A stretch of DNA of 64,000 nucleotides from Fusibacter ferrireducens (GTDB lineage Bacteria; Bacillota; Clostridia; Peptostreptococcales; Acidaminobacteraceae), in the NCBI RefSeq assembly GCF_015352425.1, contig NZ_JADKNH010000002.1, positions 357,169 through 421,168 on the forward strand. Direction: 5' to 3'. This document shows, piece by piece, positions 9,531-18,570 of this stretch (positions are counted from its first letter, which is position 1; the number at the start of each line of letters is the position of its first letter). A model generated the notes under the pieces. That model did not search any database. It was not told the origin of the DNA and worked only from the letters and a program-made list of their open reading frames with translations. A program made the translations under genes and the position numbers.

Positions 9531-10529
9531 TTGAATACTACTACTAAAATTTACAGATCACAATCCACTAATCCTTGGTTTAATCTTGCTTTAGAAGAAG
9601 AACTTGTAAATAGTGTTTCTAAAGATGAGATCATACTCTATTTATGGCAAAATCAGAATACCGTTGTCATTGGTAAACATCAAAATCCTTGGCGAGAAGT
9701 ACTCATTCAAGATTTGGAAAATGATCAAGGCAAGTTGGCACGCAGACTTTCCGGTGGTGGTGCTGTCTTTCATGATTTAGGCAATTTAAATTTTACATTT
9801 GTTATGCATAAATCTCATGAAAACTTGGAAAAACAACTTAAAGTCATCCTTGATGGTGTCAAAGCTTTAGGAATTGATGCACAATTCTCTGGTAGAAATG
9901 ATATCTTAGCCGAAGGACGTAAATTTTCAGGCAATGCCTTTTACTATGGCAAAGAGAATTACTACCATCATGGCACACTGCTTGTTGATGTTGACATGAA
10001 AAAATTGGGACGTTATCTCAATGTATCTCTAAAAAAACTCAATGCCAAAGGTGTTGAATCTGTAAAATCACGCGTCATAAATCTAAAGGACTTAAACGAT
10101 AACCTCACCATTTCAATGACCATCGATGCCCTTATCGATGCCTTTGAAAAAGAGTACGGCAAATGCGATGAAATTACGATGATCTCAGAAACAACTGCTT
10201 CTAAAGAAGCTTTAAAGAGATACCATTACTATGCCTCATGGGATTGGCGATTTGGAAAAACCCCCAAATTCGATGTCACTTTTGATGAAAAATTCACATG
10301 GGGAGAAATCGTTCTCAACTTCACATTAAAAGGCGGCCTCATAGAAGAGACAACAATTTATTCAGATGCCATGTCAACACAATTTATTGAACAGCTTCAA
10401 CCTCTGTTTAACGGTTTAAAACTCCAAAGTAAGCCCTTGATCACCGCCCTTGAGGCATTAGAACAATACGACTCATTAAAACCTATGCTCGCTGATCTAA
10501 GGACATGGTTTGACAGCTTCAACTTGTAG
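9531..10529 (+). CDS. lplA: Lipoate-protein ligase A
   Basis: Cytoplasmic ligase of 332 residues that activates lipoate with ATP and attaches it to lysines of lipoyl domains (GcvH and 2-oxoacid dehydrogenases). Motifs are RRLSGGGAVFHDLGNLNFTF (lipoate/AMP binding), GRNDILAEGRKFSGNAF with the catalytic Lys in GRKFSG, and HHGTLLVDVD. The C-terminal accessory domain starts near 250 (SWDWRFGKTPKFD). The start codon is TTG at 9531, supported by AGGAGGTC 8 nt earlier and no better ATG. No lipoyl-enzyme genes are in the window, so this is a stand-alone salvage gene. Confidence 0.95.
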   Translation: MNTTTKIYRSQSTNPWFNLALEEELVNSVSKDEIILYLWQNQNTVVIGKHQNPWREVLIQDLENDQGKLARRLSGGGAVFHDLGNLNFTFVMHKSHENLEKQLKVILDGVKALGIDAQFSGRNDILAEGRKFSGNAFYYGKENYYHHGTLLVDVDMKKLGRYLNVSLKKLNAKGVESVKSRVINLKDLNDNLTISMTIDALIDAFEKEYGKCDEITMISETTASKEALKRYHYYASWDWRFGKTPKFDVTFDEKFTWGEIVLNFTLKGGLIEETTIYSDAMSTQFIEQLQPLFNGLKLQSKPLITALEALEQYDSLKPMLADLRTWFDSFNL

Positions 10530-11070
10530 TGTATAAAAAAATTAACACTTTTTCTAATAATCGTGTAGCAAATTGGGTACACAAAAGAATTATCGTGCTA
10601 ATTCCAACACGACAATGTACCCTTTTGTCTACACTTTCGTTATTTATTTATCAATTTCTCTTCGGATTTGCTTTTTCTTGCCTTTCTATTTTATATTTTG
10701 AGCACGCCTTTCCATTGGAATTACTCAATTCTTCAATTTCATTGAATGCACCATCAATTTTGGCATCATTCTTGCTTTTATAAAGAGTGTGAGGTTCAAA
10801 CAGTTGACGTTCAATAAGTGGGTTTGTCAGAGGGCTTTCTTCGTCAACTGTTAGCACGATCTATAGATGTTGAATACAATTGAGTTCAGTTTTATTCAAC
10901 TCATAGAAGCATCAAGGAATGGCTCCGCTATTTGTAGTGTCAAAACATTACTTCGGAATTTGACTCAGTTATGAACAGACGACCTATATAAAAAAGAAAA
11001 AGGCGATGTTTAGGTGCAAATTACCAAATGTTTTGAAACACTTCACATTAAAGGCATAGGAGGGATTTTT
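10530..11070. other. Gene-free interval rich in inverted repeats
   Basis: About 540 bp between lplA and atoE. It holds a nested hairpin (outer arms GGGTACA at 10575 and TGTACCC at 10616, inner arms TCGTG at 10593 and CACGA at 10608) followed by a TTTT run. It also has an 11-bp perfect inverted repeat AACAGTTGACG (10799) / CGTCAACTGTT (10842) and a small TGAGTT/AACTCA hairpin near 10878-10902. The first may terminate lplA. The rest could be the leader of atoE or the eroded remains of a mobile element. A 68-codon reading frame on the minus strand (GTG at 10857) has no ribosome binding site and resembles nothing I know. Confidence 0.6.
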
Positions 11071-12426
11071 ATGTTTAAAAAATTAACACGCGGATGTGTT
11101 AAACTGGTTCAAAATTATTTACCAGATCCTTTTTTATTTGCAGTTATTTTAACTTTAATCGTATTTGTTGCGGGGATGGGCGTTACTGCACAAGGTCCTA
11201 TGGCTATGATTAACCATTGGGCTGGCGGTTTTTGGACATTACTCGAATTCTCCATGCAAATGGCACTTGTACTTGTAACAGGACACACGCTTGCAAGTAC
11301 ACCCATTGTTAAAAAGGGCTTAAATGCGCTTGCAAAACCGTGTAAGACACCACTTCAAGCAATCGTTGCAGTTACTTTCGTCTCTACTGTTGCTTGTTGG
11401 ATCAACTGGGGATTTGGTCTTGTGGTGGGTGCACTTTATGCACGTCAACTTGCTAAGGAAGTTAAAGGCGTTGACTATCGTCTGCTCATTGCTTCAGCAT
11501 ATTCTGGTTTTATCGTATGGCATGCGGGTATTTCTGGTTCAATTCCACTAAAACTTGCCACAGCAGGCCCTGGCCTTGAAAAAGTGACGAAGGGTGCCGT
11601 CATTGATCCAATTAGTACTTCCATGACTATTTTTTCACCGTTTAACTTAATTATTGTTGCCATTATATTAGTTACTTTACCTTTTGTAAACCGAGCAATG
11701 CATCCTTCTAAAGAAGCTGTTGTGGAAATTGATCCAAAACTACTTGAAGACGATGCAGTTCAATCAGAAGCGATTCAACACGGCAATACCTTTGCTGATA
11801 AAATGGAAAACAGCATGATCCTATCCATGCTTATTGGCTTAATGGGTGTCGCTTACATTATTTACTACTTTGCTACAAAAGGATTTGAACTCAACCTAAA
11901 CATTGTAAACTTTTTATTCTTATTCTTAGGGATTATTCTTCATAAAACCCCTAGAAATTTTCTAGATGCTATTTCAGCAGCAGCCAAAGGTTCATCGGGT
12001 ATTATTCTTCAATTTCCATTCTATGCAGGTATCATGGGCATGATGACAGGTGGTAATTTAGAAACTGACGTTTCGCTTGCTGGTGCGATTTCTCAAGCTT
12101 TTGTCTCAATTTCCACACCAACAACTTTCCCACTCTTTACTTTTTTAAGTGCAGGCGTGGTTAACTTCTTCGTTCCATCTGGTGGAGGGCAATGGGCTGT
12201 TCAAGCGCCTATTATGATGCCCGCTGGCGCTGAACTCGGTGTGAGTGCTGCTAAAACAGGTATGGCAATCGCATGGGGTGATGCATGGACCAACATGATT
12301 CAACCATTTTGGGCATTGCCAGCACTTGGAATTGCCAATCTCGGTGCGAGAGATATTATGGGATTCTGCCTAATTGATTTAATTTATGCCGGTTTCATTG
12401 TTGCAATCGGACTCATGTTTTTTTAA
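11071..12426 (+). CDS. atoE: Short-chain fatty acid transporter, AtoE family
   Basis: Integral membrane protein of 451 residues of the AtoE/SCFA transporter family, thought to import short-chain fatty acids such as butyrate or acetoacetate. It has about 10-12 hydrophobic segments. Family signatures include QNYLPDPFLFAVILTL at the N terminus, NWGFGLVVGALYARQLA, and FFVPSGGGQWAVQAPIMMPA towards the C terminus. The start is at 11071 (MFKKLTRG), where AGGAGGGATTTTT precedes the ATG; a frame extension to 11014 lacks a site. The next gene downstream is a PAS/sigma-54 activator, resembling the atoC-ato arrangement, though I found no convincing -24/-12 promoter upstream of this gene. Confidence 0.92.
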   Translation: MFKKLTRGCVKLVQNYLPDPFLFAVILTLIVFVAGMGVTAQGPMAMINHWAGGFWTLLEFSMQMALVLVTGHTLASTPIVKKGLNALAKPCKTPLQAIVAVTFVSTVACWINWGFGLVVGALYARQLAKEVKGVDYRLLIASAYSGFIVWHAGISGSIPLKLATAGPGLEKVTKGAVIDPISTSMTIFSPFNLIIVAIILVTLPFVNRAMHPSKEAVVEIDPKLLEDDAVQSEAIQHGNTFADKMENSMILSMLIGLMGVAYIIYYFATKGFELNLNIVNFLFLFLGIILHKTPRNFLDAISAAAKGSSGIILQFPFYAGIMGMMTGGNLETDVSLAGAISQAFVSISTPTTFPLFTFLSAGVVNFFVPSGGGQWAVQAPIMMPAGAELGVSAAKTGMAIAWGDAWTNMIQPFWALPALGIANLGARDIMGFCLIDLIYAGFIVAIGLMFF

Positions 12427-12528
12427 AATTTCAATCTATTAATTTAAAGCTGACCTCACAAATTGAGTAAAATCAAAAGATATAAAGTAGCATTTGTGCC
12501 ATTTCACAAGGCTTCAGATCAATTCTTT

Positions 12529-12566
12529 AAAAAACTAACAGCTCTAGCGATGTTGTTAGTTTTTTT
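12529..12566 (+). terminator. Intrinsic terminator after atoE
   Basis: Arms AAAAAACTAACA and TGTTAGTTTTTT around a 13-nt loop, ending in seven T residues, about 100 bp after the atoE stop codon. Confidence 0.88.
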
Positions 12567-12715
12567 ATGCTCAAATTTAATTTTGTATATGGGCTGATTG
12601 GGAGATGTATGATATAGTTAAACTAATAACAAAGTATTGTTCTATATAAATCTATCTTTATGCATCTATATAAAACAATTTTCTTGGACTAATATATTCA
12701 AATAAAGGCGGTTCT

Positions 12716-14095
12716 ATGATAAAGTCTTACGAACAATTAAAATGGGAAATGGATATTATTGATGAATTTATTGAAAAAGCTTATGAGGGACTGATCATTG
12801 TCGATCCAGAGGGTAAAATTGTAAAATTTAAATACGAAAGACTTTTGGATGTTAAAGAAGAAGAAGTTATTGGTAAGCATGTCACTGAAGTCATTGAAAA
12901 TACACGGCTTCATATTGTTCTAAAAACAGGACAACCTGAAATTGGAGATATTCAAACGATCAAGGGTCATAATGTGGTCACCTCTAGAATCCCAATTATT
13001 CGCAACGGTGTCACCGTAGGTGCTGTGGGCACGATTCTCTTTAAAGATATTTTAGAAGTTCAACACATGGCAGAACATATTGACCAAATGAAACGCCATG
13101 TGAAAAAATACAAGCAAGATTTAAAAAGACTTAATGTCGCGAAATATACATTTGATCAAATTCAAACAAGAGATAAAAAGATGCAAGCTACAATTGATCT
13201 CGCAAAAAAAGCGGCTCTTACAAACTCCTCTATTTTTATTGAAGGTCAGAGCGGTACTGGAAAAGAATATTTTGCGCATGCCATTCACGAGGCCAGCTAT
13301 AGAAAATATGGCCCTTTTGTAAAAATTAATTGTGCCAGCATTCCAGCGAACTTAATAGAGTCTGAGTTATTCGGTTATGAACCTGGCGCATTTACTGGTG
13401 CTTCTAATCATGGTAAAATCGGAAAATTTGAACTTGCCAATGGCGGTACCCTCTTTTTAGATGAGCTCAACTCAATGCCTTTTGAAATGCAAGGTAAACT
13501 ACTGCGCATTGTTGAAGAACGTGAACTTGAGCGCATTGGCGGCAATCAAAGAGTGCCTTTAGATATTCGCTTTATTGCAGCTTGCAATGAGGATCTTTTA
13601 AGACTTGTTAAAGAGGGGAAATTTAGAAACGATCTCTTTTATCGACTAAACGTTGTTCATTTGAAATTACCCGCTTTAAAGGAGCGTAAAAAGGATATCA
13701 GTATGTTTGCAAATCAAATTCTGACGAGCTTTTCACTGGAATATCCCAAGTGTCCAAAAATTTTTTCTAGAGAAGCCATGCATAGTCTCGAAAATTACCA
13801 TTGGCCAGGAAATATTAGAGAACTTAGAAATGTCATTGAGTCTGCCATTAATCAGGCCACTGGCAATACGGTCACTGTTGCGCACTTGCCTGAATTGGTG
13901 CAAATAGATGAGCCAAAAGTAATTCCAATAGAGACGCCAGAAGAAGGCGATTTAAAGACCATCCTCGATCAAATTGAAATCAAAATCATCTTAGACGCCA
14001 TTAAGCAATCCAACGGCAATAGAAGTGAGGCAGCAAAACGTCTAGGCATCCATCGGACAGCACTTTATAAAAAACTCAACAAATATAATACATGA
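12716..14095 (+). CDS. PAS-domain sigma-54-dependent transcriptional activator
   Basis: A 459-residue enhancer-binding protein without a receiver domain. An N-terminal PAS domain (about 15-125) probably senses a small ligand. A short coiled linker leads to an AAA+ domain with Walker A GQSGTGKE at 177-184, sigma-54 contact loop GAFTGA at 224-229 and Walker B in GGTLFLDELN (LN in place of the usual IG). It ends with a Fis-type HTH (GNRSEAAKRLGIHRTALYKKL). It lies between atoE and sstT, both transporters for fermentable substrates, and is a plausible regulator of one or both (inference). A typical site, AAGGCGG, precedes the ATG. Confidence 0.92.
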   Translation: MIKSYEQLKWEMDIIDEFIEKAYEGLIIVDPEGKIVKFKYERLLDVKEEEVIGKHVTEVIENTRLHIVLKTGQPEIGDIQTIKGHNVVTSRIPIIRNGVTVGAVGTILFKDILEVQHMAEHIDQMKRHVKKYKQDLKRLNVAKYTFDQIQTRDKKMQATIDLAKKAALTNSSIFIEGQSGTGKEYFAHAIHEASYRKYGPFVKINCASIPANLIESELFGYEPGAFTGASNHGKIGKFELANGGTLFLDELNSMPFEMQGKLLRIVEERELERIGGNQRVPLDIRFIAACNEDLLRLVKEGKFRNDLFYRLNVVHLKLPALKERKKDISMFANQILTSFSLEYPKCPKIFSREAMHSLENYHWPGNIRELRNVIESAINQATGNTVTVAHLPELVQIDEPKVIPIETPEEGDLKTILDQIEIKIILDAIKQSNGNRSEAAKRLGIHRTALYKKLNKYNT

Positions 14096-14335
14096 TAAAT
14101 GCCAATATAACACACGATGAATCTTATTAAATTTTACCACCACTGTCCGCGATACAGGGGCATCAAGGCCAAACAAATTAACCTTTCAGGCAAGCACGTA
14201 AAAAATTAAAAAAACTTAACATCTTTCTTTCTCAGAATTCTATAATATGCTATGATAATTTTGCTGTCTATGAACTGCATTTAGATCGAAATTCATGCTC
14301 AATACAGCGATACAATAAAAAGTCGGAGGCATATT

Positions 14336-15580
14336 ATGAAAAATTTATTGGCGCGTTGGCATAAACTCAGCCTCATTGTGCGCATTATCATTGGATTTGT
14401 TCTGGGCATTATCTTAGCTTTGACAATACCAGCTTATGCAAAACCCGTTGGCATTTTTGGCGTACTCTTTGTTGGTGCATTGAAATCAGTTGCACCTGTT
14501 CTCGTGTTCTTTTTAGTTATGTCGGCAATTTCCTTGCATAAAAAAGGTCATAAATCAAATATGCAAAAGATCATTGCACTTTATCTATTGGGCACTTTTT
14601 TAGCAGGTTTTGTGGCTGTTATTGCAAGCTTCTTATTTCCCGTCACACTTATATTAGGCGATAGTATCAACAGCATAACACCGCCTAGCGGCGTTACTGA
14701 AGTCATCAAAAATCTGTTGATGAACATCGTCGACAATCCGATTAAAGCTCTGTACAATGCCAATTATATAGGCGTTCTTGCTTGGGCTCTTGTGATGGGA
14801 TTAGCACTTCAACATGCCCCTGACACAACTAAAACGGTCATTGCCAATATTTCAGATGCCATTTCCCAGGTGGTTAAGTGGATTATAAACTTCGCGCCTC
14901 TGGGCATCATGGGATTGGTCTTTGACACAGTCAGCACTAACGGGCTCTTATCGCTGTGGTCATACTGGCATCTTCTAGCAGTCCTTGTGGGCAGTATGCT
15001 CATTATTGCATTTATTGTCAATCCAATTGTTGTTTATCTTAACATTCATCAAAATCCCTACCCCCTTGTTCTAAAATGTTTAAAAGATAGTGGCATCACG
15101 GCTTTCTTCACAAGAAGCTCCGCTGCAAATATTCCTGTCAATATGGAACTCTGTGAAACATTGGGACTTGATGCAGACACGTATTCTGTTTCAATACCGC
15201 TTGGTGCAACCATTAATATGGCAGGTGCGGCGATTACGATTTCGGTTCTTACACTTGCAGCTGCAAACACATTGGGTATTCATGTGGACTTTGCCACTGC
15301 AGTCATTTTAAGCATTTTATCAGCGGTCAGCGCCTGCGGTGCTTCAGGTGTGGCTGGAGGGTCACTGCTTCTCATTCCCCTTGCTTGTAGCCTCTTTGGG
15401 ATTCCAAATGATGTGGCCATGCAAGTTGTCGGTGTTGGTTTTGTCGTCAGCGTCATTCAAGACTCATGTGAAACCGCTCTCAACTCCTCCACAGATGTAA
15501 TCTTTACTGCAACTTCTGAATTTGCACAATGGCGTAAAGAAGGTAAGCCAATTGTCATTCATAAAGAAACAGATAAATAA
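14336..15580 (+). CDS. sstT: Serine/threonine:sodium symporter SstT
   Basis: A 414-residue dicarboxylate/amino acid:cation symporter of the SstT subgroup, importing L-serine and L-threonine with Na+. The length equals that of characterised SstT. Conserved features seen are the hairpin-1 serine-rich stretch [16 protein letters not shown], the unwound TM7 motif [15 protein letters not shown], and the C-terminal [25 protein letters not shown]. There are about eight membrane helices. The ribosome binding site is a GGAGG before ATG, with a T-run terminator after. Serine and threonine are common carbon sources for amino-acid-fermenting Clostridia, which fits the context. Confidence 0.94.
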   Translation: MKNLLARWHKLSLIVRIIIGFVLGIILALTIPAYAKPVGIFGVLFVGALKSVAPVLVFFLVMSAISLHKKGHKSNMQKIIALYLLGTFLAGFVAVIASFLFPVTLILGDSINSITPPSGVTEVIKNLLMNIVDNPIKALYNANYIGVLAWALVMGLALQHAPDTTKTVIANISDAISQVVKWIINFAPLGIMGLVFDTVSTNGLLSLWSYWHLLAVLVGSMLIIAFIVNPIVVYLNIHQNPYPLVLKCLKDSGITAFFTRSSAANIPVNMELCETLGLDADTYSVSIPLGATINMAGAAITISVLTLAAANTLGIHVDFATAVILSILSAVSACGASGVAGGSLLLIPLACSLFGIPNDVAMQVVGVGFVVSVIQDSCETALNSSTDVIFTATSEFAQWRKEGKPIVIHKETDK

Positions 15581-15590
15581 GACGAGAAAT

Positions 15591-15656
15591 AATCCCCATA
15601 ACCGGCCTCTACAATCAGCGAACTGAAGTTGAGATGACCGTCTTGGGGATTTTTTT
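15591..15656 (+). terminator. Terminator after sstT
   Basis: Arms AATCCCCA and TGGGGATT enclose a 50-nt loop and are followed by a T7 run. It lies just after the sstT stop codon and faces convergent blaR1. Confidence 0.72.
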
Positions 15657-15726
15657 ATAGAAAATAGAATAAGACGTCCACACGTATAGCTTCAGTTTCA
15701 TATCTGAGTCATAACTTAAAAGGGTC

Positions 15727-17994
15727 TTAATCTGTCAGCGGTATTCTTGTGTCATCATAATCTGTTATTAAAAAGATGCCATGTAAGCCATATCTTTGCA
15801 GATGTGCCACGAGATTTTCTCGCTGCAAATCTCTTAAATCGCTATAGTCACTATAATGTTTTATGATTTTTTCAGAAAGCCCTTTAATGGGTTTATGGGT
15901 AATCGGCGTTACACAAAAGGTCTCTATTGAAGTTGTAAACTCGCCGCCGTCACGAGCTGTTTCATATTTTAGCAGTTTATAACCGCCGTCTTCTTCCAAT
16001 TGATAGGTCAATGCAACTGGCACGACACTGCCTGCATCATTTTTAACTTCTGTCTCACTTAAGGTGTAAAATGCATCATAGATGGTTGTAAAAATTTTAA
16101 TTTGATTTTCTTCTTCAGACACCATATGCACTCTAACTGCTGGTATGAGAAACTGTACACGATTCTTGTAATTCAACTGATTTTGTATTTCAGTCTTATA
16201 AACTAAATCTAAGTAGAGATCTTCGCCTAGATATTCGAAATCTGGTATTTCAGTTATATTTAAGGCAACTGTTTTCCCTTCACGGAGAGATAGCAAAAGA
16301 TAAGCACTTCGCATGTGTTTCTCAAAGTCTGCCTCGCCCAGTTCATCTCTCTTTGCAATTGCAAAAGTGACAAAGTGATCATACCAAGCCTGACCCGTTT
16401 CGAAATGCTCATCAAATTCACCATTACATAATACTTTGCCAACGTTTGCCATCAAATGCCCTTTTAAACCCAATTGCCCACCCTTTTCAAACTCGATAAA
16501 ACAGTATGATAGAGCAAGATCGCCATAACTGAGTATCTTTTCATACACATCCGGATGCGCTTCTATATAGTCATTGGGATTAGAGCTCGTTGCAGGTGAA
16601 GACATCATCTCATTGAAGAGCATATCGATGTCCACGTTCACCACATTGACAGGTGCTTTTACAGGTTCAGAAGTACTTTGAGCCTCAACTTGCTCTCCGT
16701 AAGGTTCAAAATAGCTTCTACTTATAATTAAGGACTTCATGGCGTCATAATCTGCTTCTTCTATTTCATAATAGCGCCATTGATCCTCATATAGGATCAT
16801 TGCTAAAGTAGGATCACTTTCGTATAACCGGATCTCCGATCTTTTGTCTGAATCCATTAAATTCATCAAGCTATATGAAGGGATCAATTCTAGAGGTGAT
16901 TTTACTTTCTTCACATTCCAATGCGTTTCATTGATCCAATTAGCGACTTCTGTCCCGCTTATTCGCGTATAGCCCCCGTACTCAACTGCATCTATTTTAA
17001 TCTTCTCTTGTTCATAAACACTTGTGATCAACATCTCTGGTTTCAAATAGACTGAATCCTGTTCTTGAGATTTAGCTGTCGTCAAAAGACTTATCCCCAA
17101 CACACCAATGGCTATGAATGCGACGATCATCGCCCAAAATGGCGGTTTTTTATAAGATAAGATGTTCTTTATGCGCTTTACAGTTGCCTTTTCTCCAAAA
17201 GTAAAAGGGCAACTTCCTAAAATCCTATTTTTCCCAGCAAAAGAGAGTAAAGATTCAGAATAGGAGACTTTGATATCATTTCCTGAATGATTAATCACCC
17301 CTTCATCACATGAGAGCTCCATATCTCTCTCCATCAAAATATACGCAATCCACACAAATGGATTAAACCAATGGACACAAGCAACGAGAAATGCAATCGG
17401 TTTGATAATATGATCTCCACGATTGATATGTATCTGCTCATGCTTTAAAATATAATCGCTTTCCATGGCATCCAGTGATCCCGTCAAATAAATACGATTT
17501 CCAAAGACAAAGGGACTCTTAAAAGCATCTGTTTTATAGACATTGTCAAATAATCGAACAGCTGTCTTCAGTTTCATATATGTTTTAGCACCTGTAAAAA
17601 TCATGTAAACTACCAATAAGTTCAGACCCCATATCCAAATTTTACTGCCAACCGAGAGATATACTTGCATTGGATTAACACTTGTGAGAACATCAGTCGG
17701 TACAGGTGGTAAAGCATTATTTACAGAGTTATTTAGAAGATGAATACCACTATGAATCGCTGGCACTTTTGCGTATCCAATATCCTCTGGTATCGTCTGA
17801 TGATTGATACGCACCAAACTGATAATACTCTCAATTTTAAATGGATTAACCAATCTAATCCACACGACACTCCAAAGTAGATAGGCATACACTTTCGGCA
17901 ATCTTTGGATCAAGAATCTAATCCCAATGACCACGAGGATCACATAACTCGCTGAAAGACTCATATTGAGAACATTAATAAAAATCTTTTCCAT
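15727..17994 (-). CDS. blaR1: BlaR1-type M56 metallopeptidase sensor with unusual extracellular domain
   Basis: Membrane sensor-protease of 755 residues encoded 3 nt after the BlaI-type repressor. The N-terminal part (about 1-315) has four to five membrane helices and a gluzincin site HEQIH at 185-189, with the third ligand Glu in ERDMELSCDEG (about 222-232). After the last helix (about 290-313) comes a secreted-side domain of about 440 residues. In classical BlaR1 this would be a penicillin-binding domain with STxK and KTG motifs. Here I see neither, so it probably senses something other than beta-lactams. The role should be cleavage or inactivation of the adjacent repressor when the outer domain is triggered. 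Confidence 0.85.
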   Translation of the reverse strand: MEKIFINVLNMSLSASYVILVVIGIRFLIQRLPKVYAYLLWSVVWIRLVNPFKIESIISLVRINHQTIPEDIGYAKVPAIHSGIHLLNNSVNNALPPVPTDVLTSVNPMQVYLSVGSKIWIWGLNLLVVYMIFTGAKTYMKLKTAVRLFDNVYKTDAFKSPFVFGNRIYLTGSLDAMESDYILKHEQIHINRGDHIIKPIAFLVACVHWFNPFVWIAYILMERDMELSCDEGVINHSGNDIKVSYSESLLSFAGKNRILGSCPFTFGEKATVKRIKNILSYKKPPFWAMIVAFIAIGVLGISLLTTAKSQEQDSVYLKPEMLITSVYEQEKIKIDAVEYGGYTRISGTEVANWINETHWNVKKVKSPLELIPSYSLMNLMDSDKRSEIRLYESDPTLAMILYEDQWRYYEIEEADYDAMKSLIISRSYFEPYGEQVEAQSTSEPVKAPVNVVNVDIDMLFNEMMSSPATSSNPNDYIEAHPDVYEKILSYGDLALSYCFIEFEKGGQLGLKGHLMANVGKVLCNGEFDEHFETGQAWYDHFVTFAIAKRDELGEADFEKHMRSAYLLLSLREGKTVALNITEIPDFEYLGEDLYLDLVYKTEIQNQLNYKNRVQFLIPAVRVHMVSEEENQIKIFTTIYDAFYTLSETEVKNDAGSVVPVALTYQLEEDGGYKLLKYETARDGGEFTTSIETFCVTPITHKPIKGLSEKIIKHYSDYSDLRDLQRENLVAHLQRYGLHGIFLITDYDDTRIPLTD

Positions 17995-17997
17995 ACT

Positions 17998-18360
17998 CTA
18001 TACCTCTCTATACTTATCAATCAAATTTTGTAACGCTTCTATTTCCTGTTCGGTCAATTTTTCATTTTTTGAAAAAGCCGCTAAAAATTTAGGCAGGGAA
18101 CCTCCAAATGTCTTCTTTACAAACGACTTGCTCTGGGTTGCCTCATAATTTCCCTTGGAGATCAAAGTGATGATTTTACCCTCTCTATTTTCAAACACGC
18201 CCTTTTCAATCATGCGTTTCAACAGGGTATACGTTGTTGATTTTTTCCAACCAAATTCTTCTTCACAGAGCTTAATCAACTCAGAAGAGGTCAACGTATT
18301 CTGATGCCATATGATCTCAGCCAAATTCAATTCCGCATCTGTTAATTTAAGATCGCTCAA
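17998..18360 (-). CDS. blaI: BlaI/MecI/CopY-family transcriptional repressor
   Basis: A 120-residue winged-helix repressor: ELNLAEIIWHQNTLTSSELIKLC and the recognition segment GWKKSTTYTLLKRMIEKGVFENREG are characteristic. The C-terminal dimerisation helix is present (KLTEQEIEALQNLIDKY). It is the first gene of the operon with blaR1. The start is TTG at 18360 with an AAAGGCGG site 8 nt before, and I see no alternative ATG. It should repress its own promoter through the two operators just upstream; cleavage by BlaR1 would relieve this. The rest of the regulon (no beta-lactamase nearby) is not visible. Confidence 0.9.
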   Translation of the reverse strand: MSDLKLTDAELNLAEIIWHQNTLTSSELIKLCEEEFGWKKSTTYTLLKRMIEKGVFENREGKIITLISKGNYEATQSKSFVKKTFGGSLPKFLAAFSKNEKLTEQEIEALQNLIDKYREV

Positions 18361-18378
18361 TAGAATTACCGCCTTTCC

Positions 18379-18436
18379 AGTCTACGTCTTGTAGACCTTT
18401 TGTAGTTAGTTTACAACTTGTAGACTCAAATGTCAA
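18379..18436 (-). promoter_or_regulatory. blaI-blaR1 promoter with two BlaI-type operators
   Basis: On the minus strand, TTGACA (18431-18436) and TAAACT (18408-18413) are 17 nt apart. Two near-palindromic 19-bp operators share the core TTGTAGAC: AGTTTACAACTTGTAGACT at 18408-18426, between and over the promoter boxes, and AGTCTACGTCTTGTAGACC at 18379-18397, downstream of the -10. Their starts are 29 bp apart, close to three helical turns. This matches the TACA/TGTA dyads bound by BlaI/MecI dimers and implies autoregulation. Confidence 0.85.
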
Positions 18437-18445
18437 TATATATTT

Positions 18446-18503
18446 TGACGCTGTTTGAGGGTGAACATCCCTCAGCACAGCTTTCGGCTCAAATCTTGTT
18501 GTT
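18446..18503 (+). repeat. Partial copy (right half) of the 100-bp hairpin repeat
   Basis: Shares the segment from TGACGCTG through the hairpin arms GAGGG / CCCTC, then CAGCACAGC and the end GGCTCAAATCTTGTTGTT, with the copies at 58101, 62743 and 62842. The left half with the first hairpin is missing. It lies between the aldo/keto reductase terminator and the blaI promoter. Confidence 0.8.
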
Positions 18504-18510
18504 TAATTAA

Positions 18511-18552
18511 ATAGGCTGCTTAGAGTGTGTGTTTACACTTTAAGCAGCCTAT
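18511..18552. terminator. Hairpin terminator after the aldo/keto reductase gene
   Basis: Arms ATAGGCTGCTTA and TAAGCAGCCTAT, with a further AGTGTG/CACTT inner pairing, lie directly after the stop codon at 18571. The T run in the minus direction is weak. Confidence 0.7.
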
Positions 18553-18570
18553 ATTCATTACAGTGATTGC

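Noticed and set aside
10651-10857. 68-codon minus-strand reading frame in the lplA-atoE interval
   Set aside because: GTG start without a ribosome binding site, low-complexity charged sequence, no family resemblance, and overlap with an inverted repeat. Kept only as part of the interval description.
10920-10935. TGGCTCCGCTATTTGT as a sigma-54 promoter for atoE
   Set aside because: The -24 part is good, but the -12 GC is absent at the required spacing (TTTGT instead of TTGCA).
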